From: Icerya purchasi
Taxonomy: Eukaryota > Arthropoda > Insecta > Hemiptera > Monophlebidae
Assembly: GCA_039619475.1 (NCBI GenBank)
Contig: CM077115.1
Coordinates: 41,416,944-41,480,943 of the forward strand
DNA: 64,000 nt
Reading direction: 5' to 3'
Shown: positions 10,033-19,888 of the stretch, piece by piece
Layout: each line of letters opens with the position of its first letter
Numbering within the stretch: position 1 is the stretch's first letter
Translations under genes and position numbers: made by a program
The notes under the pieces: model-generated
The model's input: only the letters and a program-made list of their open reading frames with translations
What the model was told of the DNA's origin: nothing
Database searches by the model: none

Positions 10033-11955
10033 CTAGTGGGAGGTATGAAACTGTTTTTTATTTTTCATCAATTGGTTGATATCAGGTTTGCTGGAAGAAA
10101 GTTGGAGTCTCATATCAGCTTCGGCGTCCAGTCTATTGCGATATTTTGTTTTCGTGGCTGCGTAGGTAGAGAATCCTCTTTTGCACAAATATGTAGTTGG
10201 GAACGGGAGAAGAATATCCAGAGCCATTTGGCCAAGCATTGCATATTCATCTTGGATTCTGCACCAAAAATCATTGAGAGGCGTCGTTTTGAACAGTGAC
10301 TCCATACTTGTGTCTGATGACATTTCTAAAAGAGATTCATATATCTCGTTTGACATGTTTTCAGGCTTTTCCAAGTTGGGTAAAAAAGGATTATGAATCC
10401 ATGAATTCACTTTAATTTTTGTATTGTGTTCTTCGGGAAAATATTTTTCAAAAGATGCGCGCATCGAACTGAGATATTGGACCAATTCTTCAAACACATC
10501 ATCTTCAAACATTTCTGAGTCGTTTTCGCTAACAAACTCACTGAGTAACGTAAAGCTTTCTATTTCTTTCTTACCAATGCAAATGATCCAAAAATCTAAT
10601 TTTCTTTTAAAAGCAGTTATTTTATTATAGGCCTGAAACACTGTTGTCTGTTTACCTTGCAACGATAAATTCAATTCGTTAAGTTTTTGAAAGATATCCG
10701 CCATAAAAGACAATCGGAACAACCAAGTTTTATCATACAAACGGTCCTTCAAATTAAAAGAAGTATCTGCTGAAAGAAACATTTGTAACTCGGCTCTAAG
10801 TTCAAATAGCCTTGTTAAAGTTTTACCCCGAGACAGCCATCGCACTTCTGTATGGAGCAGCAGTGTTTTATGTTTGCTGCCATAATCTTCACACAATAAT
10901 GAGAACAATCGGGATTGTAGTGGTCGTGATTTGATAAAATTAATTATTTTTACTGCTTCATCCATAACTAATTTTAGATTTGACGGCATTTGCTTCATCG
11001 CAAGTGCTTGTCTATGCAGAATACAATGACTGGAACTACAATTAGGCGCTTTATTTTTCATTCGAGACACTGCTCCTGCTGTTTTACCTGTCATCGCCTT
11101 GGCCCCATCTGTACAAATGTCAATGCAATTGTTCCAACTGAGATTATTTTCTTCAAAAAATATATTTATTTTAGTAAAAATTTCTTCCCCGGTAGTGTTC
11201 GTAAGCAGCGGTGAACACATAAGCATGTCTTCTTCAAAAGAACTTTTATATGGATATCTCACAATAACCAGCAGGCTAGCCAAACCAGCGACATCAGTCG
11301 ACTCGTCCATTTGCAAGGCGAATCGTGTATTTTGTAGACGTGTAACTAGTTCTTGTTTGACGTAGCTTGCCAGATCATGGATTCGTCGTGAAACAGTATC
11401 GTTTGATAGCGGAACAGTAGAAAGATGCTTTGCAGATTTTTCATCGAGCATACATTTTGTTATGTCTAATACACATGGTTTTATTAAATTCTCAGCGATA
11501 GTGTGCGCTTCACCTGCTTGTGCAATGCGATAGCTAACTAAATATGATGCCTCCGTGGCCTTTTCGTTGATAGTTTGTGTTACATGCATCATATTTTTTT
11601 GACTTTCTAATAACTGATCTTTTTTGCGAACAAAAAAATCTTTATTCTTGTCTTTAGACTCGGGGTGTACAGTTTTTAAATGTCGGCGCAATTTGGCAGG
11701 TGCCATGGAACTATTAGGAAGCAGTTTACTACAGAGCATGCAGAGAGGTGAGCCGTTGGAATCAACAAATCCGAAACTGATATAAGATTCATCATACTTC
11801 CTTTTTTTCGTCTTTGAAACCGTCGAGCTTGACGTCGTGGCATCATCTTCTGGATCGGTGATTGCTATATTCTCCGCGCGCACTGCTTTTGAACATTCAG
11901 CGTCATTAGAAGATGTTGTTGCAACACGTTTAACACCTTTAAGCCAACGTTCCAT
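10033..11955 (-). CDS. Buster/ZBED5-like hAT transposase, full-length ORF, predicted catalytically altered
   Basis: An uninterrupted 640-codon frame starting MERWLKGVKR. It resembles ZBED5/SCAND3-like proteins derived from Buster hATs. The order is: a Ser/Lys-rich basic N-terminus (1-57); a BED-type zinc finger with C72, C75, H92 and H97; the RNase H-like fold with D217 (LQMDESTD) and D283 (CTDGAKAMTG), the first two acidic residues of the hAT DDE triad; the insertion domain with SHCILHR and RWLSRGKTL; and the dimerisation region with TKYRNRL near the C-terminus. The family's usual CExGFS motif is CKRGFS here: K592 stands where the third catalytic acid (Glu) is expected. Length and domain order are complete for the family. 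It is the only transposable-element gene here without stop codons, so the insertion is recent or the frame is under constraint. Confidence 0.9.
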   Translation of the reverse strand: MERWLKGVKRVATTSSNDAECSKAVRAENIAITDPEDDATTSSSTVSKTKKRKYDESYISFGFVDSNGSPLCMLCSKLLPNSSMAPAKLRRHLKTVHPESKDKNKDFFVRKKDQLLESQKNMMHVTQTINEKATEASYLVSYRIAQAGEAHTIAENLIKPCVLDITKCMLDEKSAKHLSTVPLSNDTVSRRIHDLASYVKQELVTRLQNTRFALQMDESTDVAGLASLLVIVRYPYKSSFEEDMLMCSPLLTNTTGEEIFTKINIFFEENNLSWNNCIDICTDGAKAMTGKTAGAVSRMKNKAPNCSSSHCILHRQALAMKQMPSNLKLVMDEAVKIINFIKSRPLQSRLFSLLCEDYGSKHKTLLLHTEVRWLSRGKTLTRLFELRAELQMFLSADTSFNLKDRLYDKTWLFRLSFMADIFQKLNELNLSLQGKQTTVFQAYNKITAFKRKLDFWIICIGKKEIESFTLLSEFVSENDSEMFEDDVFEELVQYLSSMRASFEKYFPEEHNTKIKVNSWIHNPFLPNLEKPENMSNEIYESLLEMSSDTSMESLFKTTPLNDFWCRIQDEYAMLGQMALDILLPFPTTYLCKRGFSTYAATKTKYRNRLDAEADMRLQLSSSKPDINQLMKNKKQFHTSH

Positions 11956-12085
11956 TCTTCTTTATTTATAATGTGATACTAATCGATTTAGTCCCTGTTT
12001 CGGGAGCCAGTTGATACTAATCCGTTCTTGTATCAATTTAAAAAAAAAATTTGCGATACAAAAAAAAAATACAAATTTAAAAAAT
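11956..12085. other. Leader of the hAT-E transposase
   Basis: AT-rich sequence directly upstream of the transposase start, with A/T runs. No TATA box can be assigned with confidence. Confidence 0.4.
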
Positions 12086-12225
12086 ACGGGCGCCAGTGGC
12101 AAAGTGACAGTTTGCCACTACCGGAATAGCTCCGCCGAGCAGAGCTTTAGGCTTTTTATAAAAAAAAAATATAACAAAAAACAAAATTAAATTAAGAACA
12201 TTCGCGAAAGGACTAGAAAAGATAT
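12086..12225 (-). repeat. Dispersed repeat R2, copy c (end segment)
   Basis: ACGGGCGCCAGTGGC, then CCGGAATAGCTC, AGAGCTTTAGGCTTTTTA and CGCGAAAGGA, align in order with 20379-20500. Read on the minus strand the segment ends in TGGCGCCCG. The same end is seen in copy b. Confidence 0.65.
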
Positions 12226-13011
12226 ATATATATGTATATGCACCGAGCACGCGGTAAAGAAAAATCGGATATGCGTTCGACCGCAGCTCGTTCCGACGAC
12301 AGTTCAACGGCGTGTGGCGGCGACGATGATCAGAATTCCATCAGCCGACGACGATAGAATTACGTATATTCCCGCGAACGGCACTGTTTCAGCGAAGACA
12401 ATGGTCTACGCTTCTACGCAGACGCCCGCACTAATTACCCTGCCTGATTTCGGCGGGATTTTACAATTTTTGTGCAGCTCGATGTTACTCGGCACACAGC
12501 ACGGACGCGCGCTTTCGCCGCAGGCACAAGTCACTGCCTCAGCCTTCGACCACTACCAGCCAGACACTAATGCGTCTCTACCCCAGCGCGACCGTGTACT
12601 CGACGATCACGCCACCGATTTCGGGGATTTTTGGTTTTGGCCGAATAAGCATCGTTGACAAGACAAAGCGGCGATGCAATCTAGAACGACGTTCGAGAGA
12701 TCGTGAATTAATGAAATAGATGGAATGTTAATTTCTAACTGGAACGTCGACTAAAAGATAGCGCCAAAATGCCGAATCCGTATGAAATGTTACACGTCAG
12801 GATAGTGGGGTTTAAATAATGCACAATGGTTACTGCGTATAAGAGGCTAAATTTAGTACAAGAAATGTATAAAACTGAGACAACAGAATACAGCAGGCAG
12901 TAAAACAATGAACACTAGTTTCTCGCTAGCGAGCTTGTAAGTAGGTAGTAACTTATCGCTGCGAACGCTAATCGTCAACTGAGGACGCGCGACGCGCGAT
13001 CGCCGCTTTTA
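12226..13011. other. GC-rich unclassified block inside hAT-E
   Basis: Markedly richer in GC than the surroundings (12280-12720), with an open frame of 114 codons at 12314-12658 that resembles nothing I know. It adjoins R2 copy c and may be the rest of that insertion or the promoter-side region of hAT-E. The frame is not called as a gene because it has no recognisable domain and no second copy to support coding constraint. Confidence 0.4.
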
Positions 13012-13503
13012 AGGTGCGTTTCCAATGACAGCACTTGGCAGATGCCTGATTTTACGCGTGCGTTCTCACTTGCACGTCCGCCGCGTTCACTCCTCGCTTT
13101 GTCCTTTTTTCTCACTGTAAAATTTGACAGCATAGGTTTTAAAACTAGTGAATTCAATTTTCACGTTAAAAAAGCTCTGCGTTTCCACTTATTTCCGTAC
13201 TCTTTTTCTTGTTCGAAATACGTTTCGAAAATTCGGAATCAGCTGATTCAGCTGTTTTCGTTACAATTTTAGTATTTTCTTTGTTTTTTTTGTCAATTTT
13301 TTTCAACCAAAATGAGGAGCACGGCAGATTAATAGAGTTGGTGCACCAAAATCAGTGTGCCTGTAACATTGACAAGAAAGTATAAAAATAATTATTTACA
13401 TAATTATGACAGCTGATTTTGAAAAAAAAATTGAACGCATTTGGAACAAGAGCTTTTCCAAGTTTCTCTGCTCTCAAAAAGTGCTGTCATTGCAAACGCA
13501 CCT
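13012..13503. mobile_element. PIF/Harbinger-type MITE inside hAT-E
   Basis: A 492-bp element with inverted ends AGGTGCGTTTCCAATGACAG (from 13012) and the complement of TGACAGC..AAACGCACCT (ending 13503), one mismatch over about 25 bp. The flanks are TTA (13009-13011) and TTA (13504-13506), the trinucleotide TSD typical of PIF/Harbinger. No coding capacity. Assignment rests on TSD and terminal structure. Confidence 0.8.
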
Positions 13504-14843
13504 TTATACTTAGTCCTAGACTCGATCTCAAATATTCTCGAAAATACTCCAGTCGGCACCTTTGATAAACAAAAAGCAAAAATAAAAACAGAATTTTAAA
13601 ATTTGCGTTGTAAACAATATCGACTTTATCCTTTGATAAAGGATATTGTAACACATGTTTATACAAATACAAATAAATAAATAAATAACGTTCATAGCGT
13701 TTTGTCTCCGCGCGGCCGCGGAGCGACCAGAGAGAGGTGTTTTGATTTTTTTTTCTAAATTCTTGTGGAACCCCGACAGAGGTATCACGGAACCCTAGGG
13801 TTCCGCGGAACACACTTAGAGTATAGCTGATGTAGCCAGTGCATACGAAAGCGTCCATCTTCCCATGCTCAAAAACATTATGATTTCTTTAAATATCACT
13901 GCATCCATATCCTTCCTAATTATCAATCTTTCTCAAAGTAGAACTCTCCTTCTTTCTGCTTCTTCCTTTTCCGCCTCAAGGAAGATCTTCCATGTTCTAT
14001 CTTTACTTCGGAATCTGTTGCCATCTTACAAGCCATTATTTATATTTCCGCATCTACAAGTCCTTCCAAATTCCTTATTGTTTCTGACTCTTTAAGTGTT
14101 CTTCTAGCGCTATCTCCCTTCCCTTTCTTCTTCCACTGATGCTATCATCCTTTCTATTCGTTCTCTTCTCCATGATCTATCCTCATCGGCGTCTACCCAG
14201 ATTGACTTTTTTTTGGATTCCCCGACATTCAGGCATTGATCGAAATGTAGTCGCCGACCTCCTTGGTAAAGCTGCAGCTTCCAACGGAAATTTTATTAGT
14301 AGGGTTCCAGCACACAATATTCTTCTTCCAACTAAATCCTGCCCATCTTAGGCACTCTGTTGATGTTTCTCTTTTCGCTAATCCTAATTCCTTATATCTT
14401 CTGCTCGTCCTTGATTCTATGGTTTCTCCAGTTTGCGGCGGTCCATAATTACTAAACTATCTCGCCTCCCTTTCCCACCTGGTCTCCTTCCTTCTTCTCT
14501 AAATCGCCTTTTCTTGGCTGCATCTCCTAATTATCCATTGGATCCTGAAGGTTTCCAGTATGTATACGAATCACGTGCTCTTCGAGTGTTCTGGTTTATC
14601 TCGTGAGGGGGAATTACTTTATTATCAACTTGTAAAGCTTGATCTGCTCCTTTCAACGCCTCCTATGTGTTCTTTCTCTGGCTATTCTCTCAGTTGTTTC
14701 TAGATGTGTTCCTTGATTCCTTTATCGATAAAATAAAAATACAGTTCCTATACTGGTTCATGCATCTCTTCCATTTTGCTGGGCTAATGCTCTCTGGTAG
14801 CAAACCCAAGGGGTAAAAAAAAAGAATGTATTTTATTTAGTTT

Positions 14844-14912
14844 GTAATTATTTAACAAAAAAAAGTAAAAACTCAGTATAACTGGAAAATCCAACTAAAA
14901 CAACACTATAAA
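14844..14912 (+). repeat. Right copy of the long direct repeat flanking LINE A
   Basis: Matches 9299-9371 with a few differences, for example AAACTCAGTATAACTGG against AAACTCAGTGTAACTGG. It follows the LINE's A-rich tail, as expected for a retrotransposition TSD. Confidence 0.75.
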
Positions 14913-15010
14913 AAAGCACAATAACAATAATGTGATAGCAGGATGGGAAAAAACACAAAGAAAGATTAGCGCTGAATAAAATTGATCACTTATCGATTAA
15001 TCGTTGCATA

Positions 15011-16385
15011 AAATTTGGTGTGGTATTTTCAATTTTAATCTCAACAATTTTAAATCAAGAGACATCTGAAGTAAATCTAATAGAATATGCAAAAAACTTC
15101 ATACATTATTACCGTACAGATTTCGACGATTCATTAACTTCAGAATGTATTCATTTTCGTGATAAACTTCATTTAGTTAAATTTAATTTGAAGAACAAAA
15201 ATTTAAACGAAAATAGTAAAAAAAAATTGTCTATGTTTATTATTATCGAATCGTCCCACCTCATGTAGGGGTATCGTGACTATGATCTGTCACCCGGTTG
15301 ACCAGACTGCGCCAACAATTCCGATCTTTTGCGATGTGTACACAATCCTGAAAGGTACAACCAGCAGCTCTGCACACTGCGTCCGACCATCTAGTCGGCG
15401 CACGACTTCGACTTCTTCTTCCGTTGACCTTTCCTTGGATGGGCAGCGTTTCCAAATTGTCATGACCAAAATACCGCAGTATCCTGCAGAGCACCACCGA
15501 TGATAGCCTCTTCGGGTTACCGATTTCATTTAGTACGGAGACATTCTCCTAGCTGTCCATGGGATACGCAGCATACGCCTTCAGCACCACATTTCGAGTG
15601 CGTCTATGTATTTTTTGTCTGCGCTGGTCATCGACCAGGTCTCCGCACCATATAAAAACACTGAGGAGACGAGGGAATTCAATAGCCGAATCTTTACACC
15701 TTTACTAACAGGACGGAGTCAGCCCATATTCTTTTTAAAAGGCTCATTGCGTTGCGTGGAATCTGTGTTCTGTGGCGTATCTCACTTTTACATCCGCCGC
15801 TGTCTTCCACTAAAGAGCCAAAATATGTAAAGCGGCGTACTACTTCGAAACCTTCAATTTCACGAATTGTTGGGTAGTTATTCTCTAAACGGTCGACGAT
15901 CATTATTTTGGTTTTGGCTTTGTTAACTTGGAGGCCATATTCTGCACCGAGTTTTACCAGTCGATCCAGAATATATGACACATTTTCTCTCCGTTTTTTG
16001 CTACTAACGTGACGTCATCCGCATATCGGAGATTAGAGATCTATGTTTAAATAACTCTAAAACTGGAAATAATGATAATGATGAAAATATTATTATTCAA
16101 ATGGCAAATTTAATACGAAGTAAACATTTGCAAAATGTATTTCTTAATTTAGACGTTGCGTTTAGAATTTATCTTTCATTATTTTAAACAAACTGCTCAA
16201 CAGAACGCTCCTTTCCTGCAATAAAAAGAATTAAAAAATTTTTCAGATCAACAATTTCTCAGCAAAAGAGTTAAACGATTTATCTATTTTATTTATTGAA
16301 GAACAGTTAGTAAAGAATTTATAAACTTTGATGATGTAATAAATGAATTTGCATCTTTAAAATTGCGTCGTAAAAAAATGTAAAC
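15011..16385 (+). pseudogene. hAT-A transposase C-terminal relic, split by an RTE-like LINE
   Basis: The upstream half reads KFGVVFSILISTILNQETSE, then YAKNFIHYYRTDFDDSL and FRDKLHLVKFNLKNKN. After the inserted LINE, the frame continues with NLDVAFRIYLSL and a dimerisation domain resembling STERSFPAIKRIKKFFRSTI (about 16200-16260). It closes with FDDVINEFASLKLRRKKM before a stop near 16381. This is the C-terminal part of a ZMYM1/DUF4371-type hAT transposase. Frameshifts and stops are present and no N-terminal half was recognised. Confidence 0.78.
15240..16040 (-). mobile_element. RTE-like LINE fragment in hAT-A, 9-bp TSD
   Basis: A minus-strand 3' fragment of a LINE reverse transcriptase. 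It has LQVNKAKTKIMIVDR, then GFEVVRRFTYFGSLVEDSGG and SEIRHRTQI (15981-15700). After frameshifts comes the post-RT region resembling LYGAETWSMT and ALEMWCWRRMLRI, then RAPTRWSDAV and AKDRNCWRSLV (about 15500-15290), typical of RTE/BovB-like elements. It is flanked by CTATGTTTA at 15231-15239 and 16041-16049. The 3' end carries a short TTATTA-type tail. 5'-truncated and dead. Confidence 0.85.
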
Positions 16386-16640
16386 TTTAATTGGTACATG
16401 TAAAAATAATGTATGTATAGAATTAAAATAAAATTTAGGTGCGTTTTAAAAATGTCTCGAATTTTTTAATTGAAAACTTTTTAAAATTTTAATTGAAAAT
16501 TAATTTTTAACTTTTACGTTCTTTCTTAATTTAGTTACTCGATTGTATTTTTAATTACTTAATTAATAAATTATTCTAAGAGCGGCAGAAATTACTGAGC
16601 CCTTAGCGGCATTTGACTATAACCCGGCCCTGATAACATT

Positions 16641-17539
16641 AGTAATTATAAATAGCAGGGTGTCGTCAGCTATTAGGAATAACCGAGTATTCTCGATAAT
16701 TAAATGCAATATAATCCTGATAGGTAGGAACCATAGAATATTTGTTACATCCGAAGTAGCAGTGTTCAATTCTAAAAAGCGAAGATCAACCAAGTATGCG
16801 AATCCGACGTTCTTAACTCTAATTCGGAATTCATTATCAGTCGCATTTTTGTGGCAAATTTGACTTTCGATTTCCGAATGTTAAAAATAAGCATGGGGGT
16901 AAACAATTTGTGAAATGTGTACATAAGAATCTGAGAACGCAGAATTTAACTAGGCCTATAACGATAATATTATAATAATTATAATATCGAACCGTAATCG
17001 ACTGAAACTATGGTTTTCACGTGATTTCACTTATATGTATTTGATTATCTTCAAAAACAAATCGGAACGTTCGATTTTATTTAAAAAATCGTGATGTATG
17101 GAAATTGGCACGTCGCCAAATTTCTAACGACACTGATTCTAACGCCAGCATGAGAAATATTATTAAACAATAGAAAGGTTCGTAATGGTAAGTGTAAATT
17201 TTTACGTATCGCCATAAAGCGATTTGAAATTTTCCTATCTGGACAGACTTCACAGAAGAATTCGAGAATATACTTCGATTATCACGATGATTTAGATTTT
17301 ATTCGCTGTTAAAAAATTAAATAAAATAAATACGGCGTGCGCCCGTTCACTTGTCAGAAACTTAACGAAACAAAACTGACGAACAATTAAATAGAAAAAT
17401 AAAATCGAAACTGGTGGCGCGACCTACATGAAATTTCTGGTGGTAATAATTCTAACCTTCGTGTTGTACGAAGTTTCATTACATTCGGTTGAGTAGTTGT
17501 GACGTAGTAATCGTTCGCGTGCGACGACCTGTTTTCTTG
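16641..17539. other. Non-coding, nothing recognised
   Basis: AT-rich sequence after hAT-A. No repeat copy, exon or element end could be identified. Confidence 0.5.
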
Positions 17540-18553
17540 CGCACAAAATCCATATGGATGTAATTAAAGAACAATATAAGTCGTGATAAACTGTTTCTTT
17601 GTTAAAGTTCTGCCGCCACAGAAACATGCGAACAGTTAGAACGTGATTTGCTGATTCGTGTCTAGGTAAAAGAGCTGTTTTCAAGTGGCTCAAGCGTTCA
17701 AGAGAGGTGAGAGGACGGATCGGTCGGTGAGCTCTCGAACCGATGCAAACATCGAAGCGGTAAGAAGCCATAATAATGATCGTCGTGTAATAACATACGG
17801 AATAATAGAGGAGAAACTCGGAATACCTAAAAGTGTCGTGCAGCAAACTTTAACGGAAGATTTGCAAAAGAAAAGAGTGCGCCGTCTTTTCGTTGCTCAG
17901 TTTCACAAGGGAGCAACACGACCAGCACGTCTCATCAAGCTTGGCATGTTTAAAATGTTCGAAAAGGCCCCAAATTTTCGTAAAAAGGTAATGATTAACA
18001 ATGAAAGTTGGTGTTTTACCTACGACCCCGAAACCAAACGCTGGGGATGGACCGAATTCGCTGAAACCCATAAAACTTCTATTTCAAAAGTTGCGCATCA
18101 GGACAATATTGATCACTTTTCTCGATTGTAACAGCATAGTTCACAAAGAAATTATGGAATTTATGGAATAATGTTTATCATTAGTCAAAAGAATCCTGCG
18201 AGTCCGGCCATAAATGTATACGGCGGGGGCAATTTCTATCACGGAAAATGATCACGGTGTTAGACCACCCACCACCCCATTCGCCAGATTTGTCTCCCTT
18301 CCCAGACTAAACTCAAATTACAATTGAAGGGAGATTTTTGACATGATTCCGGTTATCTAGGCGAATGTAAAAATGCACGGCTAAAAAAGATCCCGAAAGA
18401 ACAGTTTCTAAAAGCCACGCAAAAACTAAAAACGCGTACTAACGTTGTACCTTGTTGAGAGGAGTCTATTTCGAAAGAATTGTCTGGAAAATAAATTTTC
18501 CGAATTGTATACATGTTTTTCTAAACCAGTGCGAGATCTTTTGAGACAGACCG
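17540..18553 (+). pseudogene. Mariner-family transposase relic
   Basis: A degenerate Tc1/mariner-superfamily (mariner, SETMAR-like) transposase. An N-terminal piece resembles VIKEQYKS and later FKWLKRSREV. The second helix-turn-helix reads EEKLGIPKSVVQQTLTEDL with KKRVRRLFVAQF (about 17805-17900). The catalytic core continues with FRKKVMINNESWCFTYDPET and KRWGWTEF (about 17975-18060). Further on is a frameshifted HPPPHPSPDLSPFPD (about 18265-18310), matching the mariner HPPYSPDLxPxD block. The C-terminus has a YFERI-like end before 18485. The 3' end GAGACAGACCG abuts TATATA, consistent with a TA target. The 5' inverted repeat was not found, and stops interrupt the frame. Confidence 0.82.
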
Positions 18554-19177
18554 TATATATATATATATATCAAACAGTTTCTTCTGTACTGTAATTAAAG
18601 GACGGTGATGACTGAAGTAAGATACGTAGGCCCCTTTTTTTACCGATGTGTCAAAGTTGCGATTAAAGTTTTAGCTGTTACAAAAACGATCTTTACGGAT
18701 AAAATAATTAATGAAATATAAAAATTCGTATTTATTAATTATAACTAGCGTCTACAAAACCAAGCGAATAAATATAACGATACCAATGACAACAAAATAG
18801 TATTAAACGAAACACCAGCAACAGAGTGCAAGTCATGGTTTTTAGTCAACGTAAAAATCATTCGCTATACATTTTTGTTGAGTACAAAACGAATATTTGC
18901 TGTTAGTGTTGAAATAATTACTGGTTACTTTATGGGTTTTTTTTTTTCTTTTTTGGAAACTTCTAATTATATCACGCCTAATGTTACAATTCGAGGATTT
19001 TGATTGGGAACTATTACGAAAAACTTTTTATATGCGAAAAATTGAAAATCATTAAAATATTTTGACGTTTTTTTGTTCTTATTTTCCGTTACAGACAACA
19101 TTAAATTAGTTTACATTGGTTTCCGGGTGACATTTCTCATACAATTTTAAATTGCGCGAAGCAATAAGACATTGTCA

Positions 19178-19217
<40 letters not shown>

Positions 19218-19749
19218 CATACATATATGATATGTTTTTTTAATAACTTTAAATATATATTCATTTCTTATTATTCTTAATTCGTATATTATTTACAAGC
19301 CTTTTAATCGAACTATATGACTCTTAATTCGCTTTGAAATCGCCTGATTTGTATATTTATTTTTCCATGTATCGAAGATATTGTAAACCACCTGAATGAA
19401 CAATAAAGAGGTAGAAATGGAAATAAAAAAATAGTCTTCTTTTTTTTGATTTTTTGTTACATATACACACAACGTATCAAATAGTTTTTTTCTTCAAATT
19501 TTCTCTTAACCCCGTTTATGCACGCTACATTATTTTGTTTTACTTGTTTCATTTTTTTCGAAAATTCTTTGAAATAATTTATTTTCATTTTATATATAAA
19601 TATTTAATTTAAAAAGACTATAAAAATTGGCAACAGATCATAAGACCAAGAAATAACAGCAAAACAAATAATAAGAACCGAGGGTATAGCACATAAAATC
19701 TATAAATTTAGCAGCAAAAGAAGGAAAAAAAACACAGTTAACGGTCTGA
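18554..19749. other. Non-coding with (TA)n microsatellite
   Basis: No coding similarity. Contains an ATATAT/ACATAC simple repeat at about 19178-19230 and several long T runs. Confidence 0.55.
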
Positions 19750-19888
19750 AGGTTGATTCACACACATTCGTGACGTATCAGTAACGTACACGGGACGTGA
19801 CCGGGACGTACGTCGGCCAACGTGAACCACAAGTGATTTGAATTCACACCGGAACGTGTTCTATTCGTGCAGTGATCGTGTTACATAG

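Larger units (their letters stand above)
9829..13829 (-). mobile_element. hAT-E: Buster-type hAT element with complete transposase ORF
   Basis: Starts CAGTGGTTCTCAAACTTTTT, the classic terminus of ZBED5/Buster-type hAT elements, and ends TAGAGTATAGCTG, with palindromic GGTTCCGCGGAAC just inside. It is flanked by the identical octamer ATGTAGCC (9821-9828 and 13830-13837), which fits the nnnTAnnn preference described for Buster hATs. LINE B still has the uninterrupted target with a single ATGTAGCC, proving the boundaries. The element is 4001 bp. Its transposase lies on the minus strand and a Harbinger MITE sits in its other end. Confidence 0.93.
9381..14843 (+). mobile_element. LINE A: 5'-truncated I-like LINE, interrupted by hAT-E
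   Basis: The left part (9381-9828) and right part (13838-14843) align closely with LINE B at 42290-42732 and 42733-44820. They cover the end of the pre-RT linker, early reverse transcriptase (QFGFRPG), and then RNase H and the C-terminus. Relative to LINE B, about 1.07 kb is missing at 13995-14000, joining RT motif-A surroundings directly to RNase H. The 3' end is GGGGTAAAAAAAAA. A TAA stop (9706-9708) and an upstream frameshift are shared with LINE B. The LINE is flanked by about 70-bp direct repeats and lies in hAT-A. Confidence 0.85.
989..16632 (+). mobile_element. hAT-A: outermost hAT element of the nested stack
   Basis: The right end is a clear hAT terminus (CCCGGCCCTG at 16623-16632) followed by ATAACATT. 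The left end begins CAGTCTTGGATTTACATC at 989 and is preceded by ATAACAAT (981-988). The flanks match at 7 of 8 positions, the expected hAT TSD length. The inverted ends agree only partly (CAG, then GG.TT), so this pairing is less certain than the inner ones. Without later insertions the element is only about 1.6 kb, with the 3' end of a transposase gene (15011-16385) on the plus strand. hAT-B, LINE A with hAT-E, and an RTE-like LINE all landed inside it. Confidence 0.62.

Noticed and set aside
12314..12658. 114-codon frame in GC-rich DNA
   Set aside because: High GC alone lengthens open frames; no domain, no second copy and no coding support.
17424..17846. 140-codon minus-strand frame
   Set aside because: Overlaps the mariner transposase relic in antisense and has no domain.
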